A stretch of DNA of 64,000 nt from Trichobilharzia szidati. Its lineage: Eukaryota > Platyhelminthes > Trematoda > Strigeidida > Schistosomatidae. Made by a program: the position numbers and the translations under genes. The notes below the pieces were generated by a model, which searched no databases, had not been told where the DNA came from, and worked only from the letters and a program-made list of their open reading frames with translations. Location of the stretch: assembly GCA_944472155.2 (NCBI GenBank), contig OX235277.1, positions 24,376,804-24,440,803 on the forward strand, in the 5' to 3' direction. Shown here piece by piece: positions 57,029 to 64,000 of the stretch. Every line of letters begins with the position of its first letter. Position 1 is the stretch's first letter.

Positions 57029-57182
57029 GTGTCTTCAGATTTACATTTTTTGTTTGTTTAATACTTATTTTAAACGTCGGTAAAATTAGATGCAAATATT
57101 GTAGATATGTGCTGAAAATTCCACACTGTACCACTGTACTGTTTCTGGAATAAAGCAAATTATTATTATTATTATTATTATT
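56340..57182 (+). mobile_element. Jockey/CR1-type LINE 3' end inserted in the RTE element
   Basis: Starts at the C-terminal region (KWSKTILSD, LSPCISSSKTRNQYKRIYA, YLARVLSDRDNVRRETCDLLCY, stop at 56561), continues with a 3' UTR containing 44 T in a row (56978-57021) and ends TGCTGAAAATTCCACACTG ... AATAAAGCAA and (ATT)n. Severely 5'-truncated. RTE sequence resumes right after the (ATT)n tail. Confidence 0.85.
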
Positions 57183-57610
57183 AACTCCTCTCTACATTTC
57201 GACGGCTTTGTTGATATTTCCGTTGTAGACCACTCAAAAAGTGGCACTGTTGTACAGCCGGCTGTTGAATGAGGTTGATAAAGACTTGAAGCACTGCGTA
57301 GTGTTGAAGTTTGTCCATATTATTTCGCGATTAACACTGTTAAATGTCTTTTCAAGGTGGATGAAAATGAGGTAAGGGTTTGACCTGCACTCCATGCTCT
57401 GTCCGATGGTAATGTGTAAAGTTGCAATTTGATCCGCAAATGATTTTTGGTTTTTCCTAAATCCAGCGTGCTCTGGTCGAAGTCCTGCATGCAAAGCATC
57501 TTTGAGACTCTAGAAGGACGTGACTTAATGTTTTTCTTTGCATGACCAAGGGCATGGATGATTCCACGCCAGTTCTTGCAGACGCCCATATTGACCTTAT
57601 ATGGTAGTTT

Positions 57611-57962
57611 TGTGGTGAGAGCTGTCAGCAAGACAAAATTATTGACAACAACTGACGTCAATGTTTACGTCTCAAATCTGGATCATGAGAGAAAACGAGA
57701 ACAAAGACGAAGCTTGAGGAACTAACCGACCAATCACAGTAGACTTAACGTGTGGAAATACGATTCGCGGATATATGGCTTAACTTTCTAAGGAACGGCC
57801 ACTAGCAGTACAGAATAACCTTCAGCAGGAAAACAGCCAATCAGAAGATGTTACTTCTCTGCTAAAAATAACGCTAATAATAATATACCTAAAAATCTAT
57901 AAATACCTCTTGATTTTCTCTATAATCAATCTGTTGCCCGACCCTTGTTTTCTGGCGTTACA
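57611..57962 (+). mobile_element. Solo LTR with 4-bp target duplication, inside the RTE element
   Basis: Starts TGTGGTGAGAGCTG and ends CTGGCGTTACA. Flanked by GTTT at 57607-57610 and 57963-57966. Diverged from the other three LTRs but colinear (ACGTCAATGTTTACGTCTC, CCAATCACAG, TCAATCTGTTGCCCGACCC). 352 bp. Confidence 0.85.
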
Positions 57963-58015
57963 GTTTGACAAGTTAGCCTTTCTTCCAAACTTTTTGCAAC
58001 ATAATAGTCTGCAAA

Positions 58016-59110
58016 CTACTCAACAGCTCAAGTAAATACACTCCACACATCACACAAAGGTAGTGAAGTGCAAGGAAGTAAGAATAGTAATAAGATTTAG
58101 TGAATGTTTGTGATTACCAAAAGTAAATGGGCAAAGTTCAACAATAGCGTCCCAAGGGATGCGAACGCACCAGTGACCTTCATCCGACCAATCGTAAAAA
58201 TAAATGAATTCCGCACAAAAATGACGTTTATTTACAAAAAAATGTATGAAAACACAATAATACAGGTCATCTTTCTCTAACATGACTTAAAAATACGTCC
58301 CAGTTATACTGAGAAGTATCAGTTGCTAAGTTAGGTTATTTTCTGTAAATGTAATCACCGATGTGACTACAGACGAGCTGTTTTTGTGAATTGTTCATCT
58401 CTCTTATTCTGTTGTGTAGTCTTCCCCAAAAGCCCTCGGTTGAATAACTATGGTTCACAGTAAGTGGATCGACGACTAATTACCAGGGAAATGTGGATAA
58501 GAAAACAAATTAAAATAAATGACATCAACTATAAATCTATCCTTTAGCGGAACCCTAACCTTAATCCTGACCCTAACTCTAAACTTAACACTAACCCTAA
58601 TTAAAACCTTTATCCTAAACGTAAACCTAACCCTTATGGTAATTATGGCCCTGATCCCAACCCTAACCCCAATACTTACCTTAACCCTAATCATAACCCT
58701 AACGAGCTATTAACGCACTGTTCAAAATATACTTAAAAACGTGATCTGGGGGGAATTTTCTCCTTAGTTGGTGAATGGCGTTGATATTTCAGCTATGATA
58801 ATGACATGTGTCGTTAGCCGAAGACTAGCATGCGTTCAAGGTCATTGTAGCGTTCCAGTCCTGGGACGCTATTGTTGAACTTCGCCAGTAAATGTATATA
58901 CTCCATCGAGAACATGTAACAGCCGACAATCTCAAGGTATTGGTTGTTAGAGTTTCAAGGACCCCACTCGGTTAGCCTTAACCTCCCTAATTAGCCCAAA
59001 CCATTTGTCACAGACGTCATGAACTGATGCCAGGTTTTAGTTTGACCACATTCTAACCCTTTTAAAACCTAATTCAGTTTCAGTCAATATTGGTTGAAGT
59101 GGAAGGCAAT
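58016..59110. repeat. Degenerate telomere-like tract within an inverted repeat
   Basis: 58545-58705 is a run of decayed CCCTAA-type units (CCTAACCTTAATCCTGACCC..., CCAACCCTAACCCCAATAC). Around it, 58122-58185 and 58838-58900 are inverted copies of one segment sharing AGTTCAACAATAGCGTCCCA. No gene recognised. Confidence 0.65.
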
Positions 59111-59111
59111 A

Positions 59112-59420
59112 TTAGAGTATGTGTAATTCTTGGGCACTGTGGTAGTAAGTAATTCCATATTAGTTTGTTTATTAGATGTATCACACAGTGAAACAGTATT
59201 ATTTACTGCATGACAATGTTTCGAACAAAATTTATTACTGTTCATAATGATATCAATTATAATCACACGACTTCGAAACTTGAGTTTTATAGTTTTCTTT
59301 GTCTTCTCATATTTGTCGTCGTTAGGGTAGTAGAATTTTCCAGATGTCGACGTGGACAGGTGTTGAATCATTCCTATTACACGTATTTGCAGTTGATTCG
59401 ATAAACAAAGCTTCTGTTAT
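59112..59420 (-). mobile_element. Penelope-like element 3' end
   Basis: Colinear with 20335-20560: GTTTCGAACA..ATTTATT, CGACGTGGACAGGTG and ATTCGATAAA. The left edge has CTTGGGCACTGTGGTAG, shared with 8518-8535. Truncated at 59420. Confidence 0.75.
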
Positions 59421-60140
59421 CAACCTCTCCCTCCACCCTGTGACATTAGATTTTAAAACTGTCATATCCCATGCTATGCTATTGTATAGTTGTGTTTAAT
59501 TGCATATTTCGAGTGCTATAGCTAAACTATTCTGCAGATTTCTTATCTTATTCGGGTCAAATGATCTAGATTTTGCTAGATTTTTATGCTCGGCTAGTCT
59601 GACTTCTCACGTTCTACTACTTTCACCTACGTATTTGACCTCACATTCATTGCAGGCAGGGTATTAGATAAACTAAATTGTTTTGTTTTAAAGGCTCCAC
59701 ACGATTGCTGCTTCAGCCGACAAAGCTTGTTTCTAGTTGATTTTGTGGGTTTGAATGCCAGCCACGTTTATTCCTGCCTTGTTAAGAATTCTGCATAAGG
59801 TTTCCGAGCTTCCTTCTTTCAATGAATGGAATTACTACTGATGATTTAGATTCCTTATTGTCGGTGTTGTCATTATCTTGCGCATGTTTGATCCACATAT
59901 TCAAACAGATATTTGAACTTCCGATCATCCCATCCTATTTCAGTGAAAATATGATTGGTGAAATATTTAAGTAATAGAGCACAAAAATTAAGTAGTACCA
60001 AGGAAATTCTAAGAAAGGAAGTGAGGCATACAAGAGAAGCTTTGAAACTTAATAATTATCCTGATAAATTAGTCAGAAAGTATATAGGGGAATGTAAACA
60101 CAAAATGAATAATGATAGTAGTGATAGTGATAATAATTAA
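59421..60140. pseudogene. Penelope-like element remnants in both orientations
   Basis: Minus strand near 59500-59690: CNECEVKYVGESSRT and RLAEHKNLAKS, the GIY-YIG endonuclease block of a second Penelope-like subfamily. Plus strand 59940-60140: LVKYLSNRAQKLSSTKEILRKE and REALKLNNYPDKLVRKYI, the segment between RT and endonuclease. The opposite orientations show rearrangement or two insertions. Confidence 0.65.
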
Positions 60141-60629
60141 AGTAACATTGATCACGATATGTATCTCAAACATGCGCCTTACAGTGAGTATTACTCACCG
60201 TTGAACATCATTCAGCGCCGGATGTGCAACATATTGGTCTGACTGTGAGTACGTGTCTACGATAAACCCTTGTGATTAATCATTTAATAGAGTATTTATA
60301 ATAATAATAACAATAATAATAAATTTTTGTCCTAAACAAAAAGGCATGAAAATAAGCTGTTCCTTATTTAGACTACGAGACTTAGACTAACGATAATAAC
60401 AGTAAAGGCTAGTTTTTCATACAAATTAATAAATAATGATAAGAAGTAGTGAATATATCTAGACAGAAAAGAAAATATACATTAAAATTTATTATTATTA
60501 CTATTATGATTAAGTATTGAGCTAAAGTGTAATTGTTACCTCGATAACTGTCTGACTAATCAATCGTCTGATAGAAATGTGTGTAGTGACTATGAATTGT
60601 TTATGCATGTTGATTGAAAATTCATTGCG
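60141..60629. other. Unassigned AT-rich DNA
   Basis: Holds AATAATAATAACAATAATAATAA-type runs near 60298-60323; no gene recognised. Confidence 0.35.
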
Positions 60630-61085
60630 AAGTGTCGGAGGTTTGCAGCGATTTGATTGGTTACCGGGTTGATGACAAGCTGACTGACATCAGTCTCCCC
60701 TCCCTACCGGGAAGAACTCGCAGACCATTCGCCCATTGGGACCTAACTCCTCAACGGCTAACTCATAAATTCTAACTCCTACCAATTCATGATTTAAGTG
60801 TGACTAGCACCAGCCAATTTTATCGCTGGCGAGTATTCGTTCTTACTTCCAACCTGGTGGTGGACCCTACACTGGTCCTACATGTTGAAATGTATGTTGT
60901 AAACGCCTTACATAATACATTTGTAACCTGAGAATCTTGAGTTCGATCTATATTAGTGTCATGGGTTTGTGCTCTTGAAGAGTCTCAAGAGACTAGGACG
61001 AAACAACTGTGCAGTACTCCCTGGTGGTTTTCCAATGGTTCTGTAACTGAAGTCAGTCATTCGTGATCAGTCCTCAAAATTCATT
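60630..61085. mobile_element. Element C, inverted pair
   Basis: Minus-strand unit from GGTTTGCAGCGATTTGATTGG (ribozyme deleted) to about 60880, then a plus-strand part with changed B box, ribozyme remnant (60980-61025, TTGAAGA) and 3' end. Confidence 0.68.
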
Positions 61086-61119
61086 GTCTTTTTGAGTATT
61101 AGGATTTCAACAAGAATAA

Positions 61120-61440
61120 ATGATTAGAAGTTAATTGGTGGCTGGTGACTAGTAGTGGAATTCAGGATGCTTTTCGTCCTATTTGATACTCATCCTGGAT
61201 TCTAATAACACGACCCGACATCGTCAAAGTATCTGCACAAGAAGCCGACATGTCAACCTGACACCGAGCACTTCGGTCCAATCAATCGACAGGAAAATCT
61301 AAAATTCAATTCAATAATTAATATGACTCGTTGCACAAGAGGTGGCTCTCGTGGCCGAAGTGGTCTAGTGGATAACGTTGTAGCGTCTGAAACTATGGGC
61401 ACTGGGTTAGAGCATCATCACTTACTGGGTTCGCAGGTAC
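61120..61440. mobile_element. Sm-alpha-like repeat, two facing pieces
   Basis: 61140-61320 is a minus-strand Sm-alpha part with a decayed hammerhead (61163-61200: GATGAGT, helix II damaged, GGACGAAA kept). From 61340 the plus-strand tRNA-like part (GTGGCCGAAGTGGTCTAGTG) runs to GTACATCCAG at 61447, exactly where the Sm-alpha hammerhead stem I would start. Confidence 0.72.
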
Positions 61441-61444
61441 ATCC

Positions 61445-61640
61445 AGAAGTACGAGCTCGCCTTGTAACCAGAAGGTCCTGGGTTCGAATCCCGGTGGGCG
61501 CGTACTGCTGAAGAGTCCTAAACTAAGATGAAACAGCTGTCCAGTACTCACAGGTTTTCCAATGGTTCTCTAACTAATGTCAGCTCATGATGAAAATCCT
61601 GTAACCAATCAAATCCCTACAAACCCACACTTGGATTTCA
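61445..61640 (+). mobile_element. Element C, from anticodon region to 3' end
   Basis: Begins TACGAGCTCGCCTTGTAACC, fused to the Sm-alpha head. Perfect B box GGTTCGAATCC (61481-61491), ribozyme (61502-61547), then the typical 3' end to CAAACCCACACTTGG. The most complete promoter-plus-ribozyme combination in the window. Confidence 0.82.
61502..61547 (+). ncRNA. Hammerhead ribozyme of element C (core intact)
   Basis: Stem I GTACTG (61502-61507) with CAGTAC (61542-61547), six perfect pairs. Core CTGAAGA 61508-61514. Helix II GTCC with AGAT (two to three pairs). GAAA 61530-61533, helix III ACAGCTGT, cleavage after GTC at 61541. Helix II is weakened by two changes. Confidence 0.7.
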
Positions 61641-61939
61641 TTATGTCAATTTTCTGGGTAAATAAACGACATCTTAATGTAAACCAATGAACGGAATGCG
61701 TTCAATGTCATTGGTGCACCCGTACTCCTGGATCGCTACTTTTGTGTTTGTCATTCGGACATAATAGCTAAGAGAAAGCAACAACGCCAAAAACATCTAT
61801 TTGGGACACACATTATCTTCATTATTTTTTAAATTAAATCAGCTGTGGAGCAACAGTTAACTCTTTATAGATGAACTAACGTATTTGTAATCCGAGATAT
61901 TGTTTGCTAGCATTTGTTCACAAATAATAATAACAACAA
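61641..61939. other. Unassigned DNA
   Basis: No recognised feature. Confidence 0.35.
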
Positions 61940-62765
61940 TAAATAGGCCTATAAGAAGACTGTAGAATATCCAGACTTTGCAGAAGATAGTTTATGCCTA
62001 ATACTGCACAAAATCAAAGACTTACTGGTGAAAACAAACCACCTCGCGGAGGAAGCAGATGGTGAAGACAGGAATTCGAGTGAACATAGACAAGACGGAG
62101 ATGAGAAAGATAACCAACCACCCAGCAACAACAAGTACCGATCACTATCAACGGGAAAAATTGAATAAGGTCACTACCTTCACTGATCTAGTCACCATCA
62201 TTTCAACTACAGCTGACTTCACGGATGAGGCAACTCACACCTTCGTCACCCTGAAATCAGTTTTAGAATCTTCTAAACTCAGCATTAGCAACAAGATTCT
62301 GATTTTCAACACCAATCAATGTTGAGTCAGCTACTGCTTCTATTTGGGTAGGAAATTTGGCTGTGGCGTCAAGAGAAGCTTTTTGAAGGGGCGACTGCAG
62401 AATTCGATCAACAGATACCTTCGCTTGCTCCATATTGCAGATCAACTGTTCAGGCAGAAAGAAATAGCGACAAGAAACTCTGGGAGGCATCGGACTAACC
62501 AAGAAACTACTATGCAACAAATATAATGAAGAAAATGGAGGTGGATAGGACACATGTTGAGTAGACCGTTTAGTGACACCACTTGACATGAGTGAGGAAC
62601 GACGAGTCGCGTGTTGGTCCGGAAGTGATATGGTGGAGATCGTGTTAGGAAAAGACGAAAGACTATAGTCAGTCGTGAGGCTTGCAGAGGAGGAGACAAA
62701 GTGGAGATATTCTGCTGAGGCCTCATGTTCCATTTGGAACCCAAGGTGACAGTGATAATAATGAA
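61940..62765 (+). pseudogene. RTE-type LINE, RT end to 3' end, decayed
   Basis: Plus strand, colinear with 52170-53000: VEYPDFAEDSLCLILHKIKD (FADD changed to FAED), then TTFTDLVTIISTTADFTDE, a tail region (ENGGG-like, KWRYSAEASCSIWNPR) and end ACAGTGATAATAATG. Several frame breaks. Confidence 0.75.
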
Positions 62766-63006
62766 TAACTGACAGACTTGAATTCAAACAAGTTCAGAAA
62801 ACATTTTGCTGAGTGTTTTTTTGAATTTCACATTGGTACATTCCCTCTCTTTCTCTGTCCAGGATGCAATGTACACACCTTTTGTCCATTGAAGCTAAAC
62901 ACATTTTGTTGCACTTCGAAAAAATATTTTATAGAGCAATACTGATAACAATAATAATTATTTTTATTGTTATTAATATTATTAGTTTCCTTATACCTAA
63001 AATAGT

Positions 63007-63185
63007 GTGCGTCGGTGGCACAGTGGTTAGGACTCTCGCCAACCATGCACATGGTCCGGCGTTTGATCCCTGGCGGACGCACACCCCATATCAATGGCTG
63101 GCCTGCAAAATTTGGGCTACCGATATCACATGCTGAAAATTTCATACTTGTATCAAAAATACGGTATGGAATCAAGCTATAATAA
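63007..63185 (+). mobile_element. SINE B copy
   Basis: Head GTGCGTCGGTGGCACAGTGG, B box TTTGATCCC (changed), tail AAAATTTGGGCTACCGATAT to ATCAAGCTATAATAAG. Same structure as 19475-19672. Confidence 0.82.
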
Positions 63186-64000
63186 GATAAAAAATTAAAA
63201 AATAATAAATAATAAAAAATTCTGATACTGTGCAAGTCTCAGTATTTTGTACAATATCGCACCTGATGTACGCGACAAAAGCAAAATAAATCAAAAATAA
63301 CATTGTAGAATTAACAATAACAGCTGTTTTGCTATTAGCAAGGACAATGAAACAAAAATATACAAAATGTGTAAAGTGATGAGTGTGGACTGTCCGACAG
63401 AAGTGAAGCAGTACTACAGTGCTGCATTTCCAAGGAATACATTCACAAATCAGGCGAACAAACAAGCAAACAAAGAAACGAGCAAGCGACAATGGAAACT
63501 TCGTGAAAATCCAGTGAATGGGAGAGAAAGGCTAAGACAATGTAGAGAGTTTCGAGTGAAATACCAGAAAAGTGGTCAATGTGCATATGAAAATCTGATT
63601 GTGAAATAAAAATATATAAGAATGTGTCTATTGAAAACAAAACAGACAATCCTGCCTACGCATATTATATTCAGCCATAGCAATTACGATGTCTCTCTTG
63701 TGTTCATTTATGAGGTAATGAACACGCTTTGAGTTCTGCCAATACGACATCATTATTTCTAATTAACCGACATTCTTCCGATTGACCTGAATTTTCCGCT
63801 AACACAAAGTATTGACTGATCGTATCTGTAGACAAACTCCTTTGTACTTATTTATTGTACGAATATATATCACTATTCAGAATAATAATAATAATACTGT
63901 TATTGTTATTACTATTACTATTACACAGACTTGAATGTTTTAACTAATTATCTGGCATCTGGATAAATAGTCTAAATGCTCAGGGAGCATAAAGGTGATG
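63186..64000 (+). other. Unassigned end of window with an 80-codon open frame
   Basis: 63367-63609 encodes a Lys/Arg/Asn-rich 80-residue frame (QANKQANKETSKRQ in its middle) with no known domain. It could be part of an exon or chance. The last 200 bp hold AATAATAATAATAATACTG-type runs. Nothing else is recognised. Confidence 0.25.

Larger units (their letters stand above)
55138..58015 (-). pseudogene. RTE-type LINE split by a LINE and a solo LTR
   Basis: Minus-strand element in three pieces. 55138-56339 is the 3' end and C-terminal region, carrying a tandem duplication. 57183-57610 is the RT fingers/palm (frame 57234-57494: HAGFRKNQKSFADQIATLHI and LIFIHLEKTFNSVNREIIW, where FIDYEKAFDS-like has lost its Asp). 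57963-58015 continues the frame (WKKG, then LVKLPYK across the LTR). The order matches 42965 to 41640. Clear nested-insertion history. Confidence 0.85.

Noticed and set aside
58476..58713. Coding frames over the telomere-like tract
   Set aside because: LTLTLN and RVRVRI-type peptides come from the CCCTAA repeat itself.

Overview
The window is genomic DNA of a blood fluke (Schistosoma or a very close trematode). The evidence is AT-rich sequence dense in flatworm-type retroelements, remnants of the Sm-alpha type hammerhead-ribozyme repeat that is characteristic of schistosomes, Penelope-like elements, a Merlin DNA transposon, and one multi-exon host gene whose long introns are filled with repeats. 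The species cannot be named from this alone.

The host gene runs on the plus strand from 5723 to 33089. Five exons join in frame, with standard GT/AG boundaries, into a predicted 491-residue protein of the WIP/verprolin family. It has an N-terminal polyproline segment and WH2 actin-binding motif, a KLR motif, several polyproline tracts, and a C-terminal WASP-binding segment. Its partners in the family are actin, profilin/SH3 proteins and WASP/N-WASP. A second, isolated candidate exon (48948-49112) belongs to an unidentified gene.

Layout: 1-5265, two decayed CR1/Jockey-type LINEs. 5723-33089, the WIP-like gene; its introns hold RTE-type LINEs, tRNA-derived SINEs, Penelope-like elements, solo LTRs, a Merlin transposon and many copies of a ribozyme repeat (called element C here). 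33090-48900, repeat-rich DNA with Sm-alpha remnants, LINE fragments, SINEs and element C. 49300-64000, Penelope-like, RTE and Jockey-type LINEs nested in each other, a degenerate telomere-like tract, and the best-preserved ribozyme copies.

The most striking structure is element C, present in more than twenty copies. Each unit has a tRNA-like pol III promoter region followed on the same strand by a hammerhead ribozyme. At least four copies keep all conserved core bases (22558, 61502, and the reverse complements at 28373 and 45995). Copies lie in head-to-tail dimers with a period near 390-406 bp, and as inverted pairs flanked by 11-15 bp target duplications. This resembles the retrozyme/circular-RNA lifestyle. 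Other notable structures are a 5S rRNA-tRNA-SINE composite flanked by a 10-bp duplication, two SINE families that share a tRNA-Gly-like head but carry tails of different LINEs, and a near-intact Merlin transposase gene with an apparent 28-nt intron.
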